From NCBI RefSeq assembly GCF_021917145.1, contig NC_061067.1, positions 825,383 through 889,382 of the forward strand: a DNA stretch of 64,000 nucleotides, given 5' to 3'. Shown here one piece after another: positions 11,418 to 28,640 of the stretch. Position 1 is the first letter of the stretch. Each line of letters begins with the position of its first letter. Position numbers and translations under genes: made by a program. This DNA comes from Hypomesus transpacificus (lineage: Eukaryota; Chordata; Actinopteri; Osmeriformes; Osmeridae). The notes beneath the pieces were generated by a model, which was not told the DNA's origin, made no database searches, and was given only the letters and a program-made list of their open reading frames with translations.

Positions 11418-14400
11418 GGGAGGAGTGATTTCAGAGGACATGACCCAGATGATCTTCTCGAGTTCTCCTGAACAACAGCTAATGGCAACACAGCGCTTCA
11501 GGAAGCTGCTATCTAAAGGTAAGAATGCCGGCTGTGCCCTTGCCTCTGTATGGGTGCCGACCTCACCACAGGCGTCACTCTGACCCTTGCATGCCCAGTC
11601 TCTCACTGTTGTCGAATCCGTCACACAGAGCCCAACCCACCCATCGATGAGGTCATCGCCACCAGTGGAGTTGTGGAGCGCTTTGTGGAGTTCCTTAAGA
11701 GGAGGGAAAACTGCACTTTGCAGGTAGATTCACGCAACCTGTTTTGATTCAGTCTGTGGGCAAAATGTTGCACTTTACATACACACACACACATATCTGT
11801 AGCAATGTCTGTGGATGTATGACCATTCAAGTAGTGATTGTTCATTGGGTGTGTGTGTGTGTGTCCAGTTTGAGGCAGCGTGGGTCCTGACCAACATCGC
11901 CTCAGGGACGTCCCACCAGACCCGCGTGGTCATCCAGGCTGGAGCCGTGCCCGTCTTCATAGAGATGCTCAGCTCCGACTTCGAGGACGTCCAGGAACAG
12001 GTACGTCACATACATCTGGGAAGGCCCTCTCTCTCCCATCCAGTGTTTCCCCTACCATTATATTAGGGGGGCGCCCCCCCAACACCCCCCCCCCCCCCCC
12101 TGGAAGGTCAAGTTGATAAACTATATTATATAAACCATAAATTATATAGCGCCAGATCACAAAATAAGTCATTTAAAGTTACCTTTCCTATAAAACAGGT
12201 AAATAGCTTGCTCTTTTATTAAATAACATAAGGCCATATAGTTTGTTTATCTTATTTACATGACGGCATGTCATTTCTGTCATTGGGACAGAAATGACAT
12301 GCCCACCCCCCCACCCCACAAAAGCTGTAAACCTAGGGGAAACACTGCCATCTGAGTCCTGTTACACATTTAATCGCAAAACACACACCCGTCTCCTCTG
12401 TGTGTGTTGTTGCGCATGGAGCTGTGTTGAATACCAGTGTGTGTGGAGAGGAATGTTTGAGTGTGCCTCTGGTTTTGGATTGTCGCTGTACCACATTGTT
12501 TTTGATACACTCTGAATGTTCTTGTGACGCTGTGTGTTGCTGTCGCTGCAGGCGGTGTGGGCCCTGGGGAACATAGCAGGAGACAGCACAGAGTGCAGAG
12601 ACTATGTAGTGGACTGCAACATCCTGCCCTCTCTAGTACAGTAAGTACTCAACTACCATCTCCCTTGTTTGAAATCTTCACGCCTTGATGTTTTTTGGGG
12701 GGTTTCAAGTTTGATAACAGGCCGTTATCAGGTGAACTATGTTCTTTGATAGATCAATACCTGTGGCTTCTCTCTCTCTGCCAGGTTGTTGGCCAAGCAG
12801 AATCGTCTCACCATGATGAGGAACGCAGTGTGGGCGCTCTCCAACCTCTGTCGAGGGAAGAACCCTCCCCCGGACTTCGCCAAGGTAACGTCCCACCTTT
12901 GACATCGCTACGGTAACAAACAGGACCCACCTCCCGCATCACCATCTTGATGTCTCTAAACTAGGACTGTGGCAACAGCAGACCAACACACAAAACAATA
13001 GATGTTCTCTTCCTCCACCCTCTCCCCCACCCCCTCTTCCTCCAGGTGTCTCCATGTCTCAGTGTGCTGTCGTGGCTGCTGTTTGTCAACGACACGGACA
13101 TCCTTGCGGATGCGTGCTGGGCTCTCTCCTACCTATCAGATGGCCCCAATGACAAGATCCAGGCCGTCATAGACTCTGGGGTCTGCCGCCGCCTGGTGGA
13201 GCTGCTGCTGTAAGGTCACACGCATCACTCAGTCACCACACACACGCATCACTCAGTCACCACACACACACACACACACACACGCATCACTCAGTCAGCA
13301 TCCACACACACACACACATCACTCAGTCAGCATCCACACACACACACGCACACACACACACGCATCACTCAGTCAGCATCCACACACACACGCACACACA
13401 CACACACGCATCACTCAGTCAGCATCCACACACACACACACACACACGCATCACTCAGTCACCACACACACACACGCACACACACACACGCATCACTCAG
13501 TCACCACACACACACACGCACACACACACACGCATCACTCAGTCACCATCCTCACACACACACACACCTCTCTATGCTACAGACATTGACCTAACCCTGC
13601 GATGCCTCTTGTGGTGTCATTTCAGACACGCTGACTACAAGGTGGTGTCACCAGCCCTGCGAGCCGTGGGAAACATCGTCACAGGAGACGACCTCCAGAC
13701 ACAGGTAAAGACCGCAGACGTGAACGTCCTGCTTGCATTCAGAGCAGCTCACTGCTGGTCTGGCCAGCATTTGTCTTGTGTGTTGTTGTTGTTTCACAGT
13801 GTGTGTGTGTGTGCGCGCTCTCTCCAGGTGATCCTGAACTGCTCCGCCCTCCAGTCTCTGCTCCACCTCCTCAGCAGTCCTAAGGAGTCCATCAAGAAGG
13901 AGGCCTGTTGGACCATCTCCAACATCACTGCAGGGAACCGTGCTCAGATACAGGTACGTGTGTGTGCTTTTATGTTTCTTTTAATGTTTTCATTTCCTGC
14001 GACCAGCAGCTCTATAACTCCGTCACTCGTTTGGTTGGTGACCGTCTACGTGGTCACAGCTTGTTTTCATTCAAGTTAGTCTGCTTCCAAGAGCTAACTC
14101 TCCTTGAATCTGTTGCTTTTTGCGTCCCCCTCCTCCCTCTTTCCCCCCCCTCCCCCCCTCCTGGCCTGTAGATGGTGATGGATGCAGGGCTGCTGCCCCC
14201 CATGATCAATATTCTCCAAGTGGCAGAGTTCCGCACCCGGAAGGAAGCAGCCTGGGCCATCACCAACGCTACCTCAGGAGGCTCTGCGGAGCAGATCAGG
14301 TACAGCCCCAAGGCCAGGAGCCCCCAGGCCAGGAGCCCCCAGGCCAGGAGCCCCCAGGCCAGGAGCCCCCAGGCCAGGAGCCCCCAGGCCAGGAGCCCCC

Positions 14401-15014
14401 AGGCCAGGAGCCACCACGCCTGCTCTCAAACTGCAGTCTGTCCAGGTGTCGTTCACCGCCTTGTAATTCATTCAGGTTATCAAACTAAAATCTTCTGTGT
14501 CTGTGTGTGTGTCTGTGTGTTCTCTCTGCAGGCACCTTGTGGAGCTGGGCTGTATCAAGCCTCTGTGTGACCTCCTGACGCTGATGGACTCTAAGATCGT
14601 CCAGGTGGCCCTGAACGGGCTGGAGAACATCCTGAGGCTGGGAGAACTTGAGGCCAAGAGGGGCGGGGGCATCAACCCATACTGTGCTCTCCTAGAGGAG
14701 GCCTACGGTACGCACACATCCAGCCTAGCTGGTAGCTTCTCTAAAAATAAAGGAAGGACAGGATATTTGACAGCACACAGACCCGGGGTTGGTCTTGACG
14801 GCCCTTGTGTTCCGCCTCCACTCCAGGTCTGGACAAGCTGGAGTTTCTACAGGGCCACGAGAACCAGGAGATCTACCAGAAGGCTTTCGACCTGATCGAG
14901 CGCTACTTCAGCCCCGAGGATGAGGACCCGTCCCTGGCCCCGGCCGTCGACCTGCAGCAGCAACAGTTCCTCTTCCAGCAGTGCGAGGCCCCAATGGAGG
15001 GCTTCCAGCTATAA
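10785..15014 (+). CDS. kpna1: Karyopherin alpha 1 (importin alpha-5), nuclear import adaptor
   Basis: Thirteen coding exons: 10785-10910, 11141-11254, 11419-11518, 11629-11723, 11869-12000, 12552-12640, 12785-12884, 13046-13209, 13626-13704, 13828-13953, 14172-14299, 14532-14707, 14827-15014. They total 1617 nt, 538 aa, the exact length of human KPNA1. Importin alpha binds classical nuclear localisation signals and links cargo to importin beta. The N-terminal importin-beta-binding domain is basic ([20 protein letters not shown], then KRRN). Ten armadillo repeats follow, with the conserved Trp/Asn ladder ([55 protein letters not shown]). The C-terminus is EAPMEGFQL. The stretches SKQNRLTM-like [11 protein letters not shown] and SVLSWLLF favour KPNA1 over KPNA5/6. 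Intron 9 and intron 12 contain minisatellites, and intron 6 a hAT-like MITE. Confidence 0.93.
11371..11415 (+). repeat. (CT)n microsatellite next to a kpna1 splice acceptor
   Basis: About 22 CT units end directly at the acceptor ctccag of kpna1 exon 4 (exon starts 11419). The repeat therefore forms the polypyrimidine tract of this splice site. Confidence 0.9.
12041..12347. mobile_element. hAT-type MITE in kpna1 intron 6
   Basis: The terminal inverted repeats are cagtgtttcccctacc at the left and cctaggggaaacactg at the right, the CAGTGTTTCCC start seen in hAT/Charlie-like elements. The short sequence ccatc occurs on both sides and may be part of the target duplication. It is AT-rich internally with two C-runs and has no coding frame. 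Confidence 0.75.
13211..13570 (+). repeat. CA-rich minisatellite in kpna1 intron 9
   Basis: Blocks of (CA)n/(CACG)n alternate about eight times with cgcatcactcagtca(c/g)c. The array begins 2 bp after the donor of exon 9 and nearly fills the 416-bp intron. Confidence 0.9.
14310..14412 (+). repeat. 15-bp minisatellite in kpna1 intron 12
   Basis: About seven units of ggccaggagccccca occur in a row, starting 10 bp after the exon 12 donor. Because the unit is a multiple of three it gives spurious long frames on both strands. Confidence 0.95.
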
Positions 15015-17756
15015 TCTTCAACACCTCTCTCCCTCAAACCCCTCACCCTGGCACACGCCCCTGCCCCTCTCTCTGCCCTCTGCCTCAGATCCCCCCCAGC
15101 CCCTCCCCCCTTACCTCCCCCACACCCCCAACTCCCCTAAGAGAGATTGATTTAATCATTATCATGATTACTAGAAGTGTAATATTTCCAGAGCACGTGT
15201 GTGCGTGCAACGCAGGCAGAGTCCTTGCAGTCCTGTCAGCCAGTTGGTGAAGGTTTTCGCTGTCGTGCTCTTAAGTCTTCTCCGAGCTCACACTTACACG
15301 CTTCATTGTTCAGCAGCACAGCAACAACAACCCTCTCTCCTCCTCCTCCTCCTCCTTCTGCTCCCCTCAGCCCCCTCCCACCCTCCCTCATTCAGAGGAT
15401 ACCAAACTGCCCCTTCACCCTAACTGGCTCGTTACCATATGGAGAGAAAAGAAAGAGAAAACAACCTGTCCACGACCACATTCCCAGACCATGACCTGAC
15501 CCAGACCCGGAGGAGATGGGAGTAGGTACAGCCAAGCTGTTTGTCTGACTAAACTGCATCAACGACTGAGAAAAGGCACACGCGGATGTGCCAAACCCCC
15601 CCCCAACCAGCATCCAATCCAAACACTGGACTGACCGTGAGACTGTGTGACCACACAACCGTGTCTCGACCGTGGTCAATGGACTGACCCGCCCCCAGCG
15701 GCGTGATGTGGCCAGTCCAAACCTAACTGAATGACTTCTACTGAAGGCACTTAAAAACGACTAAAAAGGAGGTTACTTTGCCCTCTTTTTGGCCATTGAT
15801 TGGTCACCATGGATTGACTTAATAGGAGTTTAACCAGTGGTTGTGAGGGGTGGAGCCTGTTTTTGTGACTAACCTGGCTTGTTTTACCCTTCCAGTCCCC
15901 ATATCATGCATTCCTTTCTACAGTGGTGGGACTCCCTCCATCTGTATTGCAGGCTCCACCCTAAGAGTTTGGGCTGGCTCCTGCCTCTGGTGTGATACAA
16001 ATACCCCATGGAATCATGGGAATTGGAGTCTTCCCTCGCACTGAGACAAATGGACGGACGTAGACCAGACAAAATAAAACTATTTATTTCCGTGAACCTG
16101 TCCAACAGATCATGGGAACTTTGAAAACCTAAATCCGCAATTCCATTTAATTTGCTGCACTTTAGTTCAGGAATTTCACCTGTTCATTCAAAATCTTTCA
16201 GAAGTTTTTAGAGCTCACTTGTCATTGGTTCACAATGGCTCTTTCCCCTCCTCAGGAAGTGAGGTGTAAATACTCAGTTGGGACTATAACTAATGAACTA
16301 GTTGTTTCACTTCAGCTCGACAATGTCTCAAGGCACTTAGAATTCCACCATTTCAAGAAATCTTAAAATTCCGCTAGTCTTTGGGGTATTGGCTATTGAG
16401 ATACTGTTCTGTCTCCAGTTTGATCATGCCAAATAAGTACACCAACCTAATCCAACGATGTGATTGTACAACAGAGTTTTTAAAAAAAACTGAGTTCTTT
16501 GAAAACATGATTTGCTTTAATTTGGGGTAAAACCTGTCAGTACCGGAGGTGCCAAATTAATCTCTTACGAAAACGAAGCAGAGAATAGAGATATTTAAAT
16601 TCAAATTGAATACTAGCAATTTATTAGTCACCAAGGCTGAAAGATTGTTTACCAAGTTCTTTATTTTGTCAGATTCCTCCATTGATTACTAGCTCTTCAT
16701 GTTCAATACTGCAGTCGTATTAAGTTTGTGTAACTGTCCTATGTTATGCCATTTGCATAAATGCTGTTTCATGAACTTGTCGTGAACTTGTCTCATTCAA
16801 GTTAAACCTCTTTGATTCTAACACGGTGCCATCAAACTTAATCAGAACTACTTTAACAGGACTTAGATTTTCACAATCATTTGAATGGCTTTACAACAGA
16901 CAGAGGTTTGTACACTGCTCAGTGTCAGGACACTCCATTCAGGTAAGGATGAAGCTAAAGGGAGTGATCTGGCATGTACACGAGGACCCGTCCATGATCC
17001 ACTTTCCAATGTACTTACCTGAAAATAAGCCATGTTGTACATTTGAAGTGCACAATGTATATGGGTGTACCTTGAGTCATGATTTAGCCATCCTGACTGA
17101 AATTCCAGCCTTCCAAACACCTACAGTCTTTGCTGGCTTAGTGGTACTGCCAGAATGGACCAAATCATCCTTAACACTTATCACATTCTAAACTAAAGTT
17201 TTACTTTCTTGCTAGGATAAATATGGATACATTTAAGGCATTTACATAGAGGAGCATGAGAGAGAAATAAGGATGGTTTGGACAGTCACATAAGCTATAT
17301 TCAGAAAAATGAGTGAGTGCTTTCATTATGTCAGCAAAATCCCAAAACAAAAACAGCACTTCCAGACAATTTAGACCAAATTATCAAACACAAATTATGG
17401 ATGAAAAAAGCAATGAACATTTGGCATACTTCCATTGTGTGGGTGAGATGCTCTAAACCAAATACATATACTCAGTAAAGATTTCTCTATAAAATGAGTT
17501 ATTGTATACAACTGACCTCTCATACATTCTTTTGAAATAGATAGGGGATCTAGGGTGTAAGTAATTGAACCAAAACGAAATACCAAATCTCTCTGCTCAA
17601 TTCCTGTGCGATGCTACGTTACAAGAGAAATGGAGTCCCCAGTACCACAGGCTACCGTACCAACCATCAGCCCAGAGGATGGGACTACAACAGTGGGACA
17701 CAAGAGTGTAGTGTTGGGGGACAGGTGGAGGTGTGGTCGTTCTCATCCAGTCCCTC
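15015..17756. other. kpna1 3' UTR and region between the two convergent genes
   Basis: kpna1 (+) and fam162a (-) are tail to tail here. A C-rich and then AT-rich untranslated region follows the kpna1 stop, and the first strong AATAAA is at 16073-16078. On the opposite strand an AATAAA (plus tttatt at 16082) lies almost at the same point and another near 16661. No gene is supported; a 121-codon frame at 16826-17191 has no recognisable features. Confidence 0.5.
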
Positions 17757-20513
<2,757 letters not shown>

Positions 20514-21050
20514 ATTAAAAAGCAGTAGTTTATGCCACAATCCGTTAAGCCATGAAGGTGTGAAATCCAAAGTTCTTTGGCTGTTGAATGTCAACCTTTC
20601 ATACCGTTCCAAAACACCAAAGTGAGCTGTCGCTGCAGTCTAAGGACCTTTGGAAGTTTAGCTACATGCCTGCTTAATTCTGCTTCTGACGCACATAACC
20701 TTCCACACACAGACTGGGTGCTTCGTGTTGATGTTCACATGAGAGATAATACCGTTATATTCACATATATACTTCAATACATAAAATTATATAGTTGTAA
20801 TTACAAAGAATTAAACACATGAAAAATGTGCCATATGTGTTTATTTATACCCATAAATACGTACGTTCACACCTTTGTATTTTATGAGGTTAGTTTGCAC
20901 AATTTATATTAAATCGCCGTCATAATATGAACAGAAACACCGCAAGCACCAAAATTAATTTCTATAGATAATATAATTAAATGTTTTCGTTCAGGCATTG
21001 ACAAAAGACATACATAAATTTTGTAAGCGTGCAGGACCTGTTTATCCACT
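20514..21050. promoter_or_regulatory. Bidirectional promoter region of fam162a and mix23
   Basis: The two start codons are 537 bp apart and point away from each other. The interval is AT-rich apart from its mix23 edge and contains no exon that I can support. Promoter function is inferred from the arrangement, which is the same in human. Confidence 0.6.
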
Positions 21051-23555
<2,505 letters not shown>

Positions 23556-24599
23556 TTGCCTATTTTGGTTTCCTGGGACAAGACGCAGATCCAGTTGGCT
23601 GCACCAGGACTGGAGACAGAACCAGCAGGGTGCTGCTGTCCAGACAGACGGGCCTCTGTCATCCGACCAGCACTGCCTCATTTCAGTTGTTGCCCACGAC
23701 GATCAGGACACTTGTGTTACCGTGTCGATGCATAATTACCAATGTAAAGGAAAGAGCCATGATTGTGTTTATTTTCTAACAAACATCCCCCAAACAGAGA
23801 CTTTTTAAGTGCATTCATTGTTATCCAATGGTATTCATGGAGTAAAATATGAGGCTGTTTTTTTTAGCCATATTAAGTTGTAAACAGTGTTTGTTTGACC
23901 CCATGACCAACATCCATACTATGACTAAAAAGGTGATCAATTCCTCACTGCAAAGGACTCAACATAATCTGACTGAATCACTGTCTCCAATGTGTCTTGA
24001 ACATGTGTGTACTGTGTCCTAATCCTTGAACAGTGGTCTGGTCATTCCAGATCCTTTAGTAATGTGTGTGTAATTGCGGTTCTCTCAGGTTTACATTGCG
24101 GTTCTCTCAGGTTTACATTGCTAAACACACACACAACAGGTTCTCACTGGTTGTAGTCATAGAAGGGCGTGATGTGAAGGAATCTGATGTTCACCAGCCA
24201 CGATGAGTAATCGTCAGCTGCTTATGAGTGTGCAGCCCAGCATATTTTAGAACTTGTGGTTTTTGAAAAGGAGAAGTGACCGCTTAACATTCCTTCAAAA
24301 CACAAAATTTACAAAAATTCACAAAAATCCAAAACACAGAATTTAAAGTAAGTTTCTTTAATTTATTTTATTGGCTGTGTTACAAAAAGTTGTCATCCAA
24401 TCAAACTGCTAATATGATTACACACACACAATCATGTTTGAATATGAAACTAACTTTTTAATATACATTTCTACACAGAGAAATTAGGAAGAAAAAAACA
24501 TGATCCCAGATATAATTTTATAACGAATCATAAAAAATCAGAGTAAAACAACCAGGCACTGGAGGGGATCAGGTCTACTTGAAGACGTAGATCACTTAT

Positions 24600-25151
24600 T
24601 CAGAAAAACTCAATGGGATCCTGGTGGGATTTGGAATCCTGCAGGCTCGTCAGATCCAGTTTTCCTCCTGCATGAGGAAGCGTCTTGTACACGCGCAGGT
24701 GAACATGGTCTTCTCCCCCAACATGGACCTAGAACCAAAAACGATACATTTGAGGAAGTAGGTAGCTACGTGAAATACGACACAACACGCATCCTATCCA
24801 GATCATAAACTCTACGTCTCCTTACCTTAATAAAGTAGTTTGTACCGGCCACAACCTGCGTCTTGAACGATTTAGCTGTGAAGGTGTCAAAACTCTTTCC
24901 GGCTTTCTTCTCTGCATGCGGCTTCATCTGTGCGTAAAATATAGCTAGTTGAAATGTTTGATATTGAGCCCATTGCAATCTGTGCAGTAATAATAAAAGG
25001 CTCTGGATATGTTATCTATTCAAAGAACATTCAGGGAACTAATAGATACCATTAAAGGCACGGGCCCTGGACGAAAGTAACTTACCTCATCACAAATCTT
25101 TTGAACTTCATCTGTAGCTGTTTCCGCAGCTGATGTTCCTCCACACATCAT
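24600..25151 (-). CDS. cstb: Cystatin B-type (stefin) cysteine protease inhibitor
   Basis: Three exons (minus): 25151-25086, 24927-24826, 24728-24600; 98 aa, the standard stefin length with the standard three-exon structure. Stefins are cytosolic inhibitors of papain-like cathepsins. The inhibitory elements are present: an N-terminal Gly pair (MMCGGTS), the first hairpin loop QVVAG (residues 46-50) followed by TNYFIKVHVG, and a second loop around LPHAGG. There is no signal peptide, in line with family 1 cystatins. An AATAAA pair on the minus strand lies at about 24363-24373. It is head to head with the rhodanese gene. A second intact copy lies at 34158-34719 and a lone third exon at 50308-50433. 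Confidence 0.93.
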
Positions 25152-25706
25152 TTTGGCTGAATAAGGAATAACGACAGAAGACGAAAAAATGTAATGGTGA
25201 GAGAGAAAGATGCTGCTTTTATTTGTTATCCTGATCTGGGAGTTCCGTTTGGGTAGCGATCACATGACCCTCGTTCTGGGACATACCATTATTTTGAATT
25301 TGGAACATACCATGGCCTATAGTTAACTTTTTACCAAAGGAAATTTTAATATTTCCTGCAAACGTTATTTAATATCATGGGACATATTTCATAGTCCTAG
25401 CTGGATGGTTTATTTAAGAATTATGAGGAAATATAGAACTAGATTTAAACATATGGACTCCCCCACTGTATTTCACATGGTTTATTCGGTAAAATGTTTC
25501 CCCAAAATGTTAAGCTAAAAATGAAAACACAAAAATTGATTAGTGGTGTGCTTGTGACAGGACTTCAGAATGCATGTTGAAATTGAAATACGTATTTGAA
25601 CGACACAGATTTATCGATTTTTATATTCCAGCACTGCCAATAGAGGGCGGAATATAAAAGTAGCCCTTCAATAGCCTACATGTAGTTTGTTATCAAGCCA
25701 GTTAAC
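25152..25706. promoter_or_regulatory. Bidirectional promoter region of the cystatin and rhodanese genes
   Basis: The start codons at 25151 (-) and 25707 (+) are 555 bp apart and divergent. About the first 120 bp of the cystatin side are preserved in the second cystatin copy (34720-34843). Function is inferred from position. Confidence 0.5.
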
Positions 25707-27252
25707 ATGTTGTCTTACCTGTTATCACGGAGAACAGTAATTATAGCAGCCGACACTGCCAGCCGTCTGTCACTCGGCTCGTGTGGTCACTGGCTGAGCT
25801 TTAGAACGTCGACATCAAAGTCTGGCAAACCCTTGATCGACAGCGGTAAAGTTTATTAGATCATTTTAGAACAAGGTATACCTTGTATTTTGTTGGCTAG
25901 GCTATACGCTCTAGCTTCAAATACTGCAGATCATGTTATGAGGGTTTTGACTGCCTCTTCTAGTAAATGAGCCTATGTGTATATTTGTAGCCTGCTTTGT
26001 AACCGCTCAACAATGGATGGTATTGGGAAAGGGTCGATAGGCCACCCACCTGTGAGACTAGAAGCCTCTGAACTGTTACACTGTATAAAGGGCTCAGCAG
26101 GCTTCCTAGAATTCTATGGTGAATTGTGTTGTACCTGACAGGATAAACTTGTTTCAGCGATGGATGGTGAGTGTAGGCTGTGCAATGATTTGGCATGTAA
26201 CTGTTGTGATGCAATGATAGTTAATGTAATATTGTGGTTTCAGAATCAGTGGTGTCCTATGAGCAGCTGAAGAATATGCTGTCCAATCGCAACATTCAGT
26301 TGTTTGATGTCCGCAATCCCGATGAATATCTCGCTGGTCGAATTCCTGACGCTGTGAACATTCCATGTAGGTGTGTGTGTGTGTGATATAGGGAGTCAGG
26401 TGGCTAAGTGGTTAGGGAATCGGGATAGTAATCAGAAGGTTGCCAGTTTGATTCCTGGTTGTGCCAAATGACATTGTGTCCTTGGGCAAGGCACTTCACC
26501 CTACTTTCCTCTGGGAAATGTCCCTGTACTTATTGTAAGTCGCTCTGGATAAGAGTGTCTGCTAAATGACTAATTGTAAAATGTAAAAAAATGATATACA
26601 TCTGTGTTTGTGTGTATTTGTGTGTTATTGTGTGTGTGTATATGTCATGTTTTTATGCATGTTTCAGTGGGTGAGCTGGAGGAATCTCTGAAGCTGTCCC
26701 CTGGGCACTTTAAGCAGACCTTTCAGGTGCCTGCTCCACTGAAAGACGATGACAATATCGTTTTTCACTGCAAGAGTGGAAACAGGAGTGTCAAAGCCTT
26801 GGGCATTGCCTATAATCTGGGGTTCACTAGGTAAACACCACTGCTACATCCATACCTGTGACCTCCCTCATTGCCTATAATCTGGGGTTCACTAGGTAAA
26901 CACCACTGCTACATCCATACCTGTGACCTCCCTCATTGCCTATAATCTGGGGTTCACTAGGTAAACACCACTGCTACATCCATACCTGTGACCTCCCTCA
27001 TTGCCTATAATCTGGGGTTCACTAGGTAAACACCACTGCTACATCCATACCTGTGACCTCCCTCATTGCCTATAATCTGGGGTTCACTAGGTAAACACCA
27101 CTGCTACATCCATACCTGTGACCTCCCTCATTGCTTGTAGGTCTGTATTTTACTTAACTGTTTTGGTTTTCAATGTCTGTTTTCTTTTCTCTTTTAGAGC
27201 AAGACATTATAAAGGGGGCTACAGCGAGTGGGTGGAAAGAGAGGGCAAATGA
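25707..27252 (+). CDS. Single-domain rhodanese sulfurtransferase (TSTD-like) with a likely mitochondrial presequence
   Basis: Exons: 25707-25845, 26244-26366, 26668-26830, 27198-27252; 480 nt, 159 aa. Rhodaneses move sulfane sulfur between thiosulfate, glutathione persulfide or proteins. The domain starts near residue 49 (VVSYEQLKNML) and shows LFDVRNPDEYLAGRIPDAVNIP, then the active loop HCKSGNRS with catalytic Cys122, and ends HYKGGYSEWVE. Exon 1 encodes a 46-residue leader rich in Arg, Ser, Leu and Ala with only two acidic residues, typical of mitochondrial import. A second possible first exon at 26160-26166 (ATGGATG then gtgagt) has the same splice phase and would give a 115-aa cytosolic form. 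The 3' end of exon 3 is repeated in tandem downstream. TSTD1 and TSTD3 are both candidates for orthology; I cannot decide. Confidence 0.85.
26160..26166 (+). other. Candidate alternative first coding exon of the rhodanese gene
   Basis: ATG GAT G followed by the donor gtgagtgt. Splicing to 26244 keeps the rhodanese frame (phase 1, same as exon 1) and gives a leaderless protein starting MDES. A stop codon lies in frame upstream (tga at about 26137), so this would be a true start. Its use is inferred only. Confidence 0.45.
26385..26590 (+). mobile_element. tRNA-derived SINE in a rhodanese gene intron
   Basis: Box A (tggctaagtggttaggg) and box B (agtttgattcctgg) of a tRNA-type RNA polymerase III promoter are followed by ccttgggcaaggcacttcac and the common fish tail gtaagtcgctctggataagag...tgctaaatgac, ending in an A/T-rich run. 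Confidence 0.9.
26804..27135 (+). repeat. 65-bp tandem repeat containing the end of exon 3 and its splice donor
   Basis: Five full copies start at 26804, 26869, 26934, 26999 and 27064, then a partial one at 27129. The first 27 bases of each unit are the last coding bases of rhodanese exon 3 (cattgcctataatctggggttcactag), directly followed by the donor gtaaac. The copies look identical. Confidence 0.97.
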
Positions 27253-27299
27253 TGGCACACATATAACCGGCCTTTTCAGGGAGGTTTGTTATGTTCCTG

Positions 27300-28250
27300 T
27301 AACAGATGATGTTACTGCAAGATCTGATACTACTTCCTCTGATATATCTTTGAGTTACGTTTATGACTGCTTACTGATTTTGACAAGGTGTGTGCTTGGT
27401 ACTGAAAGAGTTGAATGCAATCGAGTGGTTTAGGATCCCATTAAACCTGACTTGCACAATAGGTTTGACCCTAAGTCAAGATATGAAATATTTGTAATAT
27501 TGCTTTTGTGACACAAGTATTACTTCTGACAATCTGAAGTTACTGAGCAACCTTAAGGCCCTGTGCGTGAAAGAGGTTTGATAAAAATGGATAAATAATA
27601 CAATTGAAACTAAAAATCCTAGCACATCCTTTAGTGTCTTTCTTGTTTGTTTTTGGAACATGTCTGTGTGAAAACACACGGAGGGTTGAAGTCCATGTTT
27701 GGGTAATTCAAGGCTCTTTCTGTCATTTCAACTTTGAGCCAATAGATGGCAGCAGTGTCTTACACTACCCATATAGATCTCATGGTAAAGGTGTTCCCAA
27801 CTAAAAGTATACACCACAGTTAAACGCCTGTTCTTAAAGGGCCAGTATGCATGGTCATTGAGGGTCAAACCTTCGTTATTCTGGTCAGCTATTTATCTTG
27901 TGACGGCTCTGCAAACAGCTGTCAAGCACACAGTCAGCTCAAGGTCTCAGTTATGTTTAAAAGAAAGAGAGAAAATGGGAGAAAGAGAGATGGAATACGA
28001 GGGAAAGGGAGAGAGCTGAGTAGCAATGTGAGGATGAAAGAAACATTGAGTTGTGAGTGTGTATACCTCACCTTTATACCTCACCTGTTGTGGGTACTGT
28101 TCAGGCCTGTGTACCTTTCACCTTCGTGTCCTTCAGTTGCTGTGGTTCAGGACCTTTTCAACATAGTTTTAGTCTTAAATGTTCTCTCTGTTTACATTTG
28201 TATATTTTACTGACCGGTAACTTCTAAGTGAATATGAAAATGAAAGGAGT
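27300..28250 (+). repeat. Downstream flank of the rhodanese gene, present as several dispersed copies
   Basis: The stretch from ttacgtttatgactgctta (about 27355) to about 27960 is matched at 52783-53460. The part 27960-28110 (aaagaaagagagaaaatggg to the tatacctcacct stretch) is matched at 63630-63860 near the right edge. These are local duplicates rather than a gene; the open frames here differ between copies. Confidence 0.75.
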
Positions 28251-28429
28251 CATATGATGCAGCAGTATATTATTAGACAGAGATGGTAGATTTCATGTTC
28301 TGGAATTCCACACAAATCTTGGGTCAATGAACTGATTTTCATCAAAACGACGTGAAAGATTCATGGTTCCATTCCCTGGGATTCCCTAAGCAGCTGGACA
28401 GACTGTTTCTTCCCCCCCTGTTCCCCCCA

Positions 28430-28640
28430 GGGTCAGGTGACCTGCCCCCTGTTCCCCCCGGGGTCAGGTGACCTCCCCCCCTGCTCCCCCCATGGTCAGG
28501 TGACCTCCCCCCCTGCTCCCCCCATGGTCAGGTGACCTCCCCCCCTGTTCCCCCCATGGTCAGGTGACCTCCCCCCCTGCTCCCCCCATGGTCAGGTGAC
28601 CTCCCCCCCTGCTCCCCCCATGGTCAGGTGACCTACGCGG
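28430..28640 (+). repeat. 31-bp minisatellite
   Basis: About seven units of cccccctgctccccccatggtcaggtgacct occur in a row, the last ending at the short coding-like stretch 28640-28752. Confidence 0.95.

Noticed and set aside
13211-13570. Possible CRISPR-like array because of spaced repeats
   Set aside because: Spacers are themselves CA repeats and the locus is an intron of a eukaryotic gene; it is a minisatellite.
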